Source: Bacteroidaceae bacterium
Lineage (GTDB): Bacteria > Bacteroidota > Bacteroidia > Bacteroidales > Bacteroidaceae
Assembly (NCBI GenBank): GCA_023227685.1
Contig: JALNVG010000123.1
Span: 1 to 7,383 of the forward strand
Reading direction: 5' to 3'
DNA: 7,383 nt
Below, piece after piece: positions 1 to 7,382 of the stretch (the stretch's first letter is position 1; the number at the start of each line of letters is the position of its first letter). Below the pieces are notes generated by a model that saw only the letters and a list, made by a program, of their open reading frames with translations, had not been told where the DNA came from and ran no database searches. The position numbers and the translations under genes are program-made.

Positions 1-854
1 ACCCATTCGGCCTGAATTTTAATACCGCCACTATTAATTATATTATCTTTCCTTCCTAAGATAACAAAAGAACCATCGGAGAAAAGCTTCGCAATATCAT
101 TTGTTACTAATTTCTCTTTACAAATGAGAGGAGCATCTATGACCAACGCATTCTCTGCCGATAAAGAAAGCGATACCGACGGAAACGGATGGTAATGAAA
201 AGATGCACACGGCCCGTTTAATCTACGCAACGCAATGTGCGAAAGGGTTTCGGTCATTCCATAAGTAGAATACACCTCATTCGGGAATTCTTTTATTTTA
301 GATTCAAGAGCAGCATCAATACTCCCCCCACCTATAATCAAGATTTCCGTCCGGCGTAAGCGTTCGGTTTCTTCTTGCGAACAAAAAGACTGATATACTT
401 GCAACGGAACCATAGCTGCAAAACGAAGTTTATCCGGCACATCGGCCAACGGATGGCCGGAGGGATGACGAACAATCAAATCAAGTTCTGCCACCAAGGC
501 TCTTACCACAACCATCTTTGCCCCGATATAATGCAGATTCATACACAACAAAGCCTTATCACCAACATGAAGATGCAAATATTCACAAGTAAGGCGCGCA
601 CTCTGCATCATTCGATCCTTACTGACTGTTAACTCTTTCGGTTTTCCTGTAGAACCCGAAGTATGAAGAATCAGAGATGAAGAATCACTAAACCAATCAG
701 CAAGAAAATTAAATAAATCAACAAAAGCCAAGTACAGCTCTTCATGTTTTTCCAAATCAGAAAACTGATTTAAAGCTACCTTATCCTTTATTTCGGAAGA
801 AGAATAGGTAACACCATGAATTGTAATCCGCTGTTTTTTCCTATCAAAAATCAT
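1..854 (-). CDS. menE: o-succinylbenzoate--CoA ligase (MenE), C-terminus cut by window edge
   Basis: This gene activates o-succinylbenzoate to its CoA thioester with ATP and CoA, the step before MenB. I translated it by hand; the frame stays open from an ATG at 854-852 to the left edge, giving 284 complete codons. Motifs of the AMP-forming acyl-CoA synthetase (ANL) superfamily appear in order: the phosphate loop TSGSTGKPK at residues 65-73, the adenine/acyl-binding stretch YSTYGMTET at 195-203, the ribose-binding Asp in TNDIAK at about 253, and the hinge GRKDNIINSGG at 267-277. The catalytic C-terminal lysine of the family would lie beyond the edge. The start is 2 bases after the menC stop, so the two genes are almost certainly cotranscribed. 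The phosphate loop sits much closer to the N-terminus than in E. coli or B. subtilis MenE, where it is near residue 150, so the N-terminal subdomain is reduced. The substrate is inferred mainly from operon context; the family is clear. Confidence 0.93.
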   Translation of the reverse strand, partial: MIFDRKKQRITIHGVTYSSSEIKDKVALNQFSDLEKHEELYLAFVDLFNFLADWFSDSSSLILHTSGSTGKPKELTVSKDRMMQSARLTCEYLHLHVGDKALLCMNLHYIGAKMVVVRALVAELDLIVRHPSGHPLADVPDKLRFAAMVPLQVYQSFCSQEETERLRRTEILIIGGGSIDAALESKIKEFPNEVYSTYGMTETLSHIALRRLNGPCASFHYHPFPSVSLSLSAENALVIDAPLICKEKLVTNDIAKLFSDGSFVILGRKDNIINSGGIKIQAEW

Positions 855-856
855 AA

Positions 857-1891
857 TTATTGTTCTCTGTCAAACCATAAACAATCCTGTCGCACCTTAA
901 GCGGCATAGGCACATTATCAATAAAAAGCTGCCCAGTACCCAATCCCTGAGGTAATGGATTATCAAATGTAGCACACCATTGGGCTATAGCATTCAGACC
1001 GACATTCGATTCGAGAGCTGAAGTAATCCACCACCCTATCTGTTGTCTTTCCGCCTCATCAATCCATTCCTTTCCGCCACTAAATCCGCCATGAAGAGAA
1101 GGCTTTAAAACTATATACTGCGGATGAATATCAGACAGAAGTTTCTTCTTTTCGGCTACAGTATTACAACCGATAAGCTCTTCATCAAGTGCGATAGGTA
1201 ATGGAGAATCCTCTGCCAGACGTGCCATTTCTTCCCATTGACCGGCACGAATAGGTTGTTCTATAGAGTGTAAATCCAATTCCGCCAAGCGTTTTAATTT
1301 ATCCAGCGCATCAATAGGCGAAAAAGCTCCATTCGCATCTACTCGTAATTGCACCTCTTCGGATGAGAAATGTGTCCTTATAAACCGGATAAGTTTTAAT
1401 TCTTCCTCAAAATTAATAGCCCCGATCTTTAATTTAATACAGCGGAAACCTTGCTGCATTTTCTGCTCTATTCGCTTGAACATCGTTGTATAATCACCCA
1501 TCCAGATCAAGCCATTGATAGGAATTCCCGCTTCTCCTCGCGAAAAAGGCGTGTTCCAAAGAGCCACACTACCCATTTCATAATGACGAAATGCCGTTTC
1601 CAAAGCAAACAAAATAGAAGGATAATTACGCAAAGCTTCCGCATCCGGCTTACCATCATGTTGTTCGGTCACACGGCAGGCATCTGCTAAAACTTGTTCA
1701 TAATTGGGTATGTCGTCGCAACTCAACTTCGGCAAAGGCGCACACTCGCCTATACCTACCCTTTCGGGATTTTCCCGCGAGGATAAATAAAGATACCAAA
1801 CCTTTCGGGTGGTATATGTGCCACGCGATGTCCCTGCCGGTTGTTTAAAATGCAACAGACCGGACTTTACTTTTATCTGAAAATCGGTCAT
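857..1891 (-). CDS. menC: o-succinylbenzoate synthase (MenC)
   Basis: MenC dehydrates SHCHC to o-succinylbenzoate in the cytoplasm and belongs to the enolase superfamily (muconate-lactonizing subgroup). With an ATG start at 1891 the protein has 344 residues, slightly longer than E. coli MenC. An N-terminal capping domain runs to about residue 120 and is followed by the barrel. The catalytic KxK (IKLKIG) is K153 and K155. The Mg ligands are D185 (VDANG), E211 (IEQPI) and D236 (ALDEE), and the second catalytic lysine is K263 (VLKPS). A SALESNVGL segment near 291-299 closes the active site, so the enzyme looks intact. A GTG two codons upstream (1897) is in frame, but I prefer the ATG because no Shine-Dalgarno favours the GTG. 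An ATG at 1899 is out of frame. The gap to the menB stop is 18 bases, and menE follows after 2. Some relatives of this family racemize N-acylamino acids or dipeptides, but the operon makes the synthase role firm. Confidence 0.95.
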   Translation of the reverse strand: MTDFQIKVKSGLLHFKQPAGTSRGTYTTRKVWYLYLSSRENPERVGIGECAPLPKLSCDDIPNYEQVLADACRVTEQHDGKPDAEALRNYPSILFALETAFRHYEMGSVALWNTPFSRGEAGIPINGLIWMGDYTTMFKRIEQKMQQGFRCIKLKIGAINFEEELKLIRFIRTHFSSEEVQLRVDANGAFSPIDALDKLKRLAELDLHSIEQPIRAGQWEEMARLAEDSPLPIALDEELIGCNTVAEKKKLLSDIHPQYIVLKPSLHGGFSGGKEWIDEAERQQIGWWITSALESNVGLNAIAQWCATFDNPLPQGLGTGQLFIDNVPMPLKVRQDCLWFDREQ

Positions 1892-1909
1892 AAACACATC
1901 CGTTATTAA

Positions 1910-2734
1910 TTAAGGGAATTTAGGATATTGTTTGAAATTGGGTGACCGCTTTTCAAGAAAAGCATTCTTTCCTTCCTGAGCCTCATCCGTGAGATAATAA
2001 AGTAATGTCGCATCACCGGCCAGCTCTTGAATACCGATCTGTCCGTCAAGCTCGGCATTCAATCCGGACTTAATCATCCGCAAAGCCAGCGGACTAAGTT
2101 TCATCATTTCTTCTGCCCATTGCACATACTCATCTTCCAACTGGTCAAGAGGCACAACTTTATTCACAAGTCCCATCTCCAAAGCCTCTTTTGCCGTATA
2201 TTTCCGACAAAGGAACCATATTTCACGAGCTTTCTTCTGACCGACTACGCGAGCTAAATAAGAAGCTCCAAGTCCGGCATCAAAACTACCGACACGCGGA
2301 CCGGTCTGTCCGAAAACGGCATTTTCAGATGCAATAGACAAATCACAAACCACATGCAACACATGACCGCCTCCGATAGCAAACCCGTTCACTGCTGCGA
2401 TAACCGGTTTCGGAAGACTACGAATTTGCTTCTGCACATCCAATATACCCAACCGGGGTCTTCCACTTTTGTCGATATAGCCTCCACGCCCTTTGACATG
2501 TTGATCGCCACCTGAGCAAAAAGCCTTGTCGCCAGCACCGGTCAATACAACAACATTAATATCAGCTTCCTCCCTACAAATATGAAAAGCATCACTCATT
2601 TCTGTTGTTGTGGTTGGTGTGAAAGCATTTCGATAACGTTCACGATTAATCGTAATTCGAGCGATCCCATTAAAGTAATCAAAAAGGATATCTTCATATT
2701 CTCTGATTGTTGTCCATTTCCTTTCTATTGACAT
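1910..2734 (-). CDS. menB: 1,4-dihydroxy-2-naphthoyl-CoA synthase (MenB)
   Basis: MenB performs the intramolecular Claisen (Dieckmann-type) ring closure of o-succinylbenzoyl-CoA to DHNA-CoA. It is a crotonase-fold enzyme of 274 residues, against 285 in E. coli. The CoA and oxyanion-hole region is AFCSGGDQ at 71-78, with a second backbone-NH contributor in GFAIGGGH at 117-124. The family-specific block GQTGPRVGSFDAG is at 142-154 and contains the catalytic D152; LLYYLTDEAQEGKNAF near the C-terminus carries the conserved Tyr (246 or 247). Residue 145, seven before D152, is Gly. Mycobacterial MenB has Asp there and E. coli has Gly, which places this protein in the bicarbonate-dependent type I group by inference. 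The start is an ATG at 2734-2732, 27 bases after menD, without a clear Shine-Dalgarno. The gene lies ahead of menC and menE although its reaction comes after theirs. Confidence 0.97.
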   Translation of the reverse strand: MSIERKWTTIREYEDILFDYFNGIARITINRERYRNAFTPTTTTEMSDAFHICREEADINVVVLTGAGDKAFCSGGDQHVKGRGGYIDKSGRPRLGILDVQKQIRSLPKPVIAAVNGFAIGGGHVLHVVCDLSIASENAVFGQTGPRVGSFDAGLGASYLARVVGQKKAREIWFLCRKYTAKEALEMGLVNKVVPLDQLEDEYVQWAEEMMKLSPLALRMIKSGLNAELDGQIGIQELAGDATLLYYLTDEAQEGKNAFLEKRSPNFKQYPKFP

Positions 2735-2761
2735 GATATGATTAATTTATTATATTTCAAT

Positions 2762-4414
2762 TTATTTAGATTCCTGTTTAACAATTCGCGCATCCTTGTT
2801 TTTATTGGTGAAAACTTCCATCAATATAGGCTTTTCCTGTTGCTCAGCTATCGTAAAGAGTTTCATTGCATCAGCCAATTGTTCCTCATTCTCAACATAC
2901 AGATATTGCATTCCGCGCTCTTCGGCCCAACCCTTGGCTGAAGTTTTATGCACAGCGGTTATAAACTTGTTCGATGTTCCCGACATTTCCAATTCAGGCA
3001 AAGTATGAAAGATACCTCCACCACCATTATTAAGAAGCAATATACGGAGATTTGAACGAATATATCCGCACCAGAGTGCATTCATATCATAGAAAAAGCT
3101 CAAATCACCAATAATGACAAAATTGATTTTGGTAGAACGGGCCGCATAGCCTACAGCCGTTGACAATGAGCCCTCAATACCACTCGTACCTCGATTGCAG
3201 CAAACCTCTACCGAATCCGGAATATTAAAGAATTGTGCATAGCGCACTGTCGAACTATTAGCCAAATGCAACACACATGATTCTGGTAAAGATTTAAGAA
3301 ACAAACCTATGGCTGAAACTTCCGAATAAGGAAAATCCGGCACTATTAATGTCTTACAATAATTTTCCCACATCAAAGGATATGTCTCCGGTTTGTTTTC
3401 GAACAGAAAAGCACTCTTTTCCAGAAACTCAAACGGATTCATTTCGATAATAGTCGTCAACGAACCGAATAAATCGACCACCTCACCATCCTGCGATATA
3501 TGCCAATGTTCTTTGGGAGGATGATTACGGAAAAACTTCTTTAATCGTTTCGAAACGATATGTCCCCCATATGTAATCAAAAGTTCCGGCACCATCTGCT
3601 CCACCTTCTCCTCAGGCATTTCCTGCAAAGCTAAATCAAAATTCCTTATCGACATGCCGGGCGTTGTTTGATTGGCAAGAAGTTCGCTCAACCAAACAAA
3701 ATGCTTATATAACATCTTGGTATATTTCCGTTCAAATTGATAAATCAGATTCATCTGACCAACAACAATCATGCGCTTATTATATTGAATCATACGATCA
3801 AGAAGTCCATTGTAGTCTCGATCATACACATTCAGACCCTCATAGCGGGTTATCATACGAACCTTCGGCAATTCTTCAACCGTAAATTGGAAAAGCGGCT
3901 CAGAAATAGGAACATTAATATGCACCGGCCCTTTGCCATGATGATGAGTAGCCAACAACGCTTCATTTATTAAGCGGTTGCAATACCACTCATCCTCCTC
4001 GTTATGAATTTCGGGTAAGTTGACGGACTTCTTCACCAAAGATTGGAAAACATTTGGTTGCGGTAACGTCTGTCCATCCATTTGCCCGATCCACGCTGCC
4101 GGACGGTCGGCGGAGATGATGACAAGAGGCACTTGCTGATAAAAAGCCTCGGCAACTGCCGGATGAAGATTAAGCAAAGCCGTGCCCGAAGTACAACAAA
4201 CAGCTGCCGGCCTTCCGTCATTCAAAGCTAGCCCTATCGCGAAAAAGCCCGCACTACGCTCATCAACGACGGAATAACACGTAAACCCAGGATGAGTAGA
4301 TAACGTATGAACAATCGGTACATTCCGGCTACCGGGACACAATACGATTTTCGTAATCTGGTGTGCTTCTAGCAAAGCCACCAACTGAAGTACATTTTTC
4401 TTGTCCGAATACAC
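2762..4414 (-). CDS. menD: SEPHCHC synthase (MenD), GTG start
   Basis: MenD is a thiamine-diphosphate enzyme that decarboxylates 2-oxoglutarate and adds the succinyl-semialdehyde unit to isochorismate; it is the committed step of the classical pathway. The protein has 550 residues, close to E. coli's 556. The N-terminal Pyr domain has LCPGSR at 25-30 and VVDERSAGF with the cofactor-activating E52. DRPAAW (R104) and GQTLPQ (Q115) match isochorismate-binding residues. A central domain contains SKRL (K289, R290). The C-terminal PP domain has NSSTVR (S387, R391), NRGTSGIEG at 407-415, and the Mg/diphosphate motif GDLSFF at 436-441 with NN at 462-463. All expected active-site positions are present. 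The start is GTG at 4414-4412: no ATG is in frame before codon 112, the upstream frame reaches a stop at 4441-4439, and N-terminal homology begins right at this codon. It starts 13 bases after menF and is translated from the same message. Confidence 0.97.
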   Translation of the reverse strand: MYSDKKNVLQLVALLEAHQITKIVLCPGSRNVPIVHTLSTHPGFTCYSVVDERSAGFFAIGLALNDGRPAAVCCTSGTALLNLHPAVAEAFYQQVPLVIISADRPAAWIGQMDGQTLPQPNVFQSLVKKSVNLPEIHNEEDEWYCNRLINEALLATHHHGKGPVHINVPISEPLFQFTVEELPKVRMITRYEGLNVYDRDYNGLLDRMIQYNKRMIVVGQMNLIYQFERKYTKMLYKHFVWLSELLANQTTPGMSIRNFDLALQEMPEEKVEQMVPELLITYGGHIVSKRLKKFFRNHPPKEHWHISQDGEVVDLFGSLTTIIEMNPFEFLEKSAFLFENKPETYPLMWENYCKTLIVPDFPYSEVSAIGLFLKSLPESCVLHLANSSTVRYAQFFNIPDSVEVCCNRGTSGIEGSLSTAVGYAARSTKINFVIIGDLSFFYDMNALWCGYIRSNLRILLLNNGGGGIFHTLPELEMSGTSNKFITAVHKTSAKGWAEERGMQYLYVENEEQLADAMKLFTIAEQQEKPILMEVFTNKNKDARIVKQESK

Positions 4415-4427
4415 TTTATATTTATCT

Positions 4428-5540
4428 TTAATAGTTCGTTATTACTTTTTCTATCGTTTGCCACTTCTTTTCAACCTCCTGCCATTCATCCTCAACAGTT
4501 GAAGATGATAATATTCCACTGCCGGCATATAGGTGTAATTTTTCGCCCTCAATCTGCATACAGCGCAAATTAACATAGATATCCGTTTCACCCTCAGGGT
4601 CAAGATAACCGATAAATCCGGAATAATACTTTCTGTCATTCCCCTCATGCTCAAGAATAAATCGATAAGTTTGTTCTTTGGGCAAACCACATACCGCCGG
4701 GGTGGGATGCAACAACTTCAATAAATCACCGAGCAATCTCTGGTTATTCAAGGAAAAACGGAACTCCGTTTTGAGATGCGACAAATCACCCGCAAAAACA
4801 GAAAATGGTCCTTCTTCTGAAAAACAAATATCATATTGTTGCAGGCAATTCCGAATATAAGCAGCAACATAAGCCTGCTCTTCCTTGTTTTTCACATCCC
4901 AACATTGAGGCAACTTGCCGTTGGTCAATGATTGTGTGCCCGCTAAAGCAACCGTACGCCATTCTTGCTTCTTGCCGGAAAGCAAGACCTCCGGCGTAGA
5001 ACCCATCCACATACCCGTTTGCGGAGTATAGCAAAGATACACATATAAATGAGGATAACAACGACAAGCCTGAAAAAATGCATCAACCGGAGAAAAGCCC
5101 GAACAAGCATTTACTTCCCGCATATAAGAAAGAACTAATTTATCAAAAGTACGATTACACAATTCTTTGATAAAACATTGAAAACGAGAAACATAGGGAG
5201 CTTCGGGTAATGTCGGTTTGTAATAAGGAACAACTTTCTCCTTACAATTATTTAAGGGATGAGACCGTTCAGGAACAGGCAATTTCCACTTACATATATC
5301 CGGATTTATCAGTACAATAGGACATTCATTCGTTATACAAAACGGAGAAATTACATAGCCCGACTTCCCATTCAATTCTTGTATATCATCAAAAAGACTG
5401 ATCTCACCTCCTGCCAGAAGAGAAAATTCATCTTCATCCGGTTTACGGAATAAGACAAACGGCAAATTACTCTCAATAAGTTCTTTGATCGAATCAGCTA
5501 TGTCGGTTGTTCTAAAAATAAAGTTACTACCTCTCCCCAT
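4428..5540 (-). CDS. menF: isochorismate synthase (MenF)
   Basis: MenF isomerises chorismate to isochorismate and opens menaquinone synthesis. It belongs to the chorismate-utilising family (anthranilate synthase I, EntC, salicylate synthase). The protein has 370 residues, shorter than E. coli MenF (about 430) because of a reduced N-terminal part. The catalytic core begins near residue 118. K134 in FDKLVLSYMREV fits the general base, and E184 in GSTPEVLL lies exactly 50 residues later, as in the EntC and MenF general base/general acid pair. LAGTQ at 199-203, HPTPAVCGLP at 278-287, YYSGFIGY at 305-312 and AGSGILSSSTVEDEW at 339-353 (Mg ligand probably E350) are family signatures. Lys at the base position argues for isochorismate synthase over anthranilate or aminodeoxychorismate synthase, and the linked menD confirms the route. 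The start is an ATG at 5540-5538 preceded by an AGGAAA sequence. The protein holds 15 cysteines, which is high. This is the first gene of the operon. Confidence 0.95.
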   Translation of the reverse strand: MGRGSNFIFRTTDIADSIKELIESNLPFVLFRKPDEDEFSLLAGGEISLFDDIQELNGKSGYVISPFCITNECPIVLINPDICKWKLPVPERSHPLNNCKEKVVPYYKPTLPEAPYVSRFQCFIKELCNRTFDKLVLSYMREVNACSGFSPVDAFFQACRCYPHLYVYLCYTPQTGMWMGSTPEVLLSGKKQEWRTVALAGTQSLTNGKLPQCWDVKNKEEQAYVAAYIRNCLQQYDICFSEEGPFSVFAGDLSHLKTEFRFSLNNQRLLGDLLKLLHPTPAVCGLPKEQTYRFILEHEGNDRKYYSGFIGYLDPEGETDIYVNLRCMQIEGEKLHLYAGSGILSSSTVEDEWQEVEKKWQTIEKVITNY

Positions 5541-5545
5541 ATTTA

Positions 5546-5551
5546 TTTCCT
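5546..5551 (-). promoter_or_regulatory. Shine-Dalgarno-like site of menF
   Basis: On the minus strand AGGAAA lies 5 bases before the menF ATG. It is the only clear purine-rich ribosome site among the five men starts; the others lack one, as is common in Bacteroidota. It supports the ATG at 5540 as the menF start. Confidence 0.5.
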
Positions 5552-5578
5552 ATCTATCAAAAATTGTCAATTCGGGAG

Positions 5579-5586
5579 CAAATATA
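5579..5586 (-). promoter_or_regulatory. probable -7 promoter element of the men operon
   Basis: The minus strand reads TATATTTG, an exact match to the Bacteroidota primary-sigma -7 consensus TAnnTTTG. It lies 38 bases upstream of the menF ATG, which would give a leader of roughly 30 bases. A TTTG -33 element at the expected spacing of about 19-21 bases is not present; the nearest candidate is GTTG at a shorter spacing of 16. The element sits in the only intergenic gap that could drive the operon. The local DNA is AT-rich, so chance matches are possible. Confidence 0.55.
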
Positions 5587-5624
5587 CAAAATTTATATGA
5601 ATCAACGATACATAAACTTAGACC

Positions 5625-7382
5625 CTATAATTTAAACACTAAAACACCGGCTGTCGGTATCGACGCATCCCCTACCAATATTTCAGCCTTCGGAGGCAAT
5701 ATAAAATGATAAACTTGGTCGGAATAATTAAGAACAATACCCAAACCATTGCGATATTCCACTGTAACACCATATGGCAAGGACATCACCGGAACATTCA
5801 TCGATGCATATACCTTTTTAAGAATATTTGATTCTAAAACGCCCTCTTTTGTATCTACTCCGACATAAGTAACGGAGCCCTTACCAAGATTCCGCGTAGT
5901 AGCCGCAGCTTTGCCATTATAAAACTCATCCGTATAAGTAGCCAGCACTTTAGAATCCGCACCGGGGTTTAATATTTCTCCCCATGTATTCCAATCATAG
6001 GCCACTCCATCCATAACCACCTTACCGGGCGACTGAGGAAGCAATAAATCAAAATATTCCAAATTGTTGCCGGTCAAAGTCTTGATAAAAGATCCGAAAG
6101 GAGCTTCAAAAAAATGTCCGGAACGATCCTTCTGCCCTGTTCTACAAGTTAGTACAAGATGTCCTCCTTGTTTCACATAAGCTATCCAGCGATTCAACAT
6201 CTGTTTGTCAATCATCTCGTAGGCCGGCACAATCAACACCGGATATTGATTAAAATCTTTATCATCAGAGATAATATCAACCGGAGCACCGAAAGATTTC
6301 AAAGCATTATAATATTTCTCAATATGAGACATGGTGTCCCATGTATAATTTTGTTTCTGAAGTGCGATTCCCCAGCAATTCTCATGATTAAACAAGATCG
6401 CTGCCTTACGGGCCCGATAAGCTTCGGGAACATTCTTACGATCTGAATAATCTTTGCGGATATTTCTTACTTCTTTCATGAATTGCACATATTCTTCACC
6501 TCCGGATGATACGGTTACGCCGTCGGTACCAATTATACCATTGTGATATTGTTCCGTGCCATATAACGGTTGGCGAAAACGATACGTACAAATAAAATCA
6601 CTGCCGCCGGCAAATACGTTCCAGAGCCATAGATGAACAGCTCCGGGAAGAGGTTGAGGATTGATTCGGCCCCAATTCACCTGTCCGGGCTGCAACTCCA
6701 TTACTCCATAAGTTCCCTGAATAGGACGAAAAAAATCATTGGCAAAAGAAATACGTAATGGCTTACCGACTCTGAAACCCCGACGCCCAATGCCTTCGTT
6801 ATCGCCATATACCATGTAACGGGTATAAGAAACAAAATCTAACTGATGACTTCCGCCGATATGTCCCTCTTCATAATTAGGAATATAATTGGTTGTTACC
6901 CATTGATTCACAACATATTTTTTAATCAGCAAACATTGCTCATCCAAAAAATTCGTAGTTTCAAAAGTAGCAAACCGCTGATAATCCATCAACTGACAAC
7001 TATTCATAAACATTTGTGAAGGTCTCGGTATATTGATTTCATTAAAATCACTATATTTTTCACTCCAAAAAGCTGTACCCCATGATACATTCAGGGCATT
7101 AATATCATTATTATACTTCTTTCGTAAGAAATCACGAAAGGCAATTTGGGCCTTGTCATTATAATCTCGCTGCACGGCAGGCTCGTTATCCAACTGCCAT
7201 CCGATGATCCTCGAGTCATGCCCGTATCGTTGTGCTAATTTCTTGATCATTTCAAAGGACAATTCACGATAAACAGAGGAAGCAAAAGAAGCCTGCTGCC
7301 TAGAACCGTGGTCAAGTTTGATACCGCTCTCCAGTTTAATCAGGACTTCTGGGTATTTACGGGTCAGCCAAACCGGAGGAGC
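5625..7382 (-). CDS. GH42 beta-galactosidase, N-terminus cut by window edge
   Basis: This encodes a retaining glycoside hydrolase family 42 enzyme, expected to release terminal beta-galactose from galactosides. In frame, 585 codons are visible up to the right edge, beginning APPVWLTRKYPE, a segment typical of GH42. A TTG at 7262 is only an internal codon, because homology continues upstream of it. The acid/base glutamate is in WQLDNEP (codon 7184-7182) and the nucleophile is in MELQPGQVNW (codon 6698-6696), 162 residues later. The barrel is followed by a glutamine-amidotransferase-like trimerisation domain, running roughly from AILFNHEN (about 330 of the visible part) to 530. A small C-terminal beta domain with VTVEYRNGLGIVLNYS ends at TAG 5627-5625. 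About 100 residues are probably missing, including any signal peptide, so cellular location cannot be judged. Substrate cannot be read from sequence: galacto-oligosaccharides, plant galactans and host glycans are all possible. No SusCD or other polysaccharide-utilisation genes are in view. Confidence 0.93.
   Translation of the reverse strand, partial: APPVWLTRKYPEVLIKLESGIKLDHGSRQQASFASSVYRELSFEMIKKLAQRYGHDSRIIGWQLDNEPAVQRDYNDKAQIAFRDFLRKKYNNDINALNVSWGTAFWSEKYSDFNEINIPRPSQMFMNSCQLMDYQRFATFETTNFLDEQCLLIKKYVVNQWVTTNYIPNYEEGHIGGSHQLDFVSYTRYMVYGDNEGIGRRGFRVGKPLRISFANDFFRPIQGTYGVMELQPGQVNWGRINPQPLPGAVHLWLWNVFAGGSDFICTYRFRQPLYGTEQYHNGIIGTDGVTVSSGGEEYVQFMKEVRNIRKDYSDRKNVPEAYRARKAAILFNHENCWGIALQKQNYTWDTMSHIEKYYNALKSFGAPVDIISDDKDFNQYPVLIVPAYEMIDKQMLNRWIAYVKQGGHLVLTCRTGQKDRSGHFFEAPFGSFIKTLTGNNLEYFDLLLPQSPGKVVMDGVAYDWNTWGEILNPGADSKVLATYTDEFYNGKAAATTRNLGKGSVTYVGVDTKEGVLESNILKKVYASMNVPVMSLPYGVTVEYRNGLGIVLNYSDQVYHFILPPKAEILVGDASIPTAGVLVFKL

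Larger units (their letters stand above)
1..5540 (-). other. menaquinone operon menFDBCE
   Basis: Five genes on one strand are separated by 13, 27, 18 and 2 bases, which strongly suggests a single transcript starting upstream of menF. The set covers chorismate to DHNA-CoA except the MenH step. The left end is open, so further genes could follow menE. I see no terminator or internal promoter within the run. Confidence 0.9.
5541..5624 (-). other. intergenic gap between the GH42 gene and menF
   Basis: The 84-base gap is AT-rich and holds the -7 element and the menF ribosome site described separately. A weak inverted repeat (ATATA, 7-base loop, TATAT) overlaps the promoter, but it has no GC stem and no U-tract, so I do not call a terminator. 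Read-through from the GH42 gene into menF cannot be excluded. Confidence 0.6.

Noticed and set aside
375..632. 85-codon open frame on the plus strand
   Set aside because: It lies entirely antisense to menE, whose motifs are intact; the translated product shows no recognisable features.
1451..1690. 79-codon open frame on the plus strand
   Set aside because: Antisense to the menC barrel region; a shadow of the real gene.
1895..1897. GTG as the menC start
   Set aside because: In frame and possible, but an ATG two codons later is a better start and nothing upstream favours the GTG.
2738..3008. Two overlapping plus-strand open frames at the menD/menB junction
   Set aside because: They are antisense to the menD 3' end and have no ribosome site or recognisable domain.
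4033..4221. Same-strand alternative frame of 62 codons inside menD
   Set aside because: It overlaps the conserved thiamine-diphosphate domain of menD in another frame; low-complexity basic product with no family signature.
5583..5601. Inverted repeat ATATA/TATAT as a terminator or operator
   Set aside because: Short, wholly AT, overlaps the -7 element and has no GC stem or U-tract; expected by chance in this composition.
6159..6446. 95-codon plus-strand open frame within the GH42 gene
   Set aside because: Antisense to the amidotransferase-like domain of the GH42 enzyme, which is continuous; no independent support.
7260..7262. TTG as the start of the GH42 protein
   Set aside because: The reading frame and GH42-like sequence continue upstream to the window edge, so the true start lies outside.
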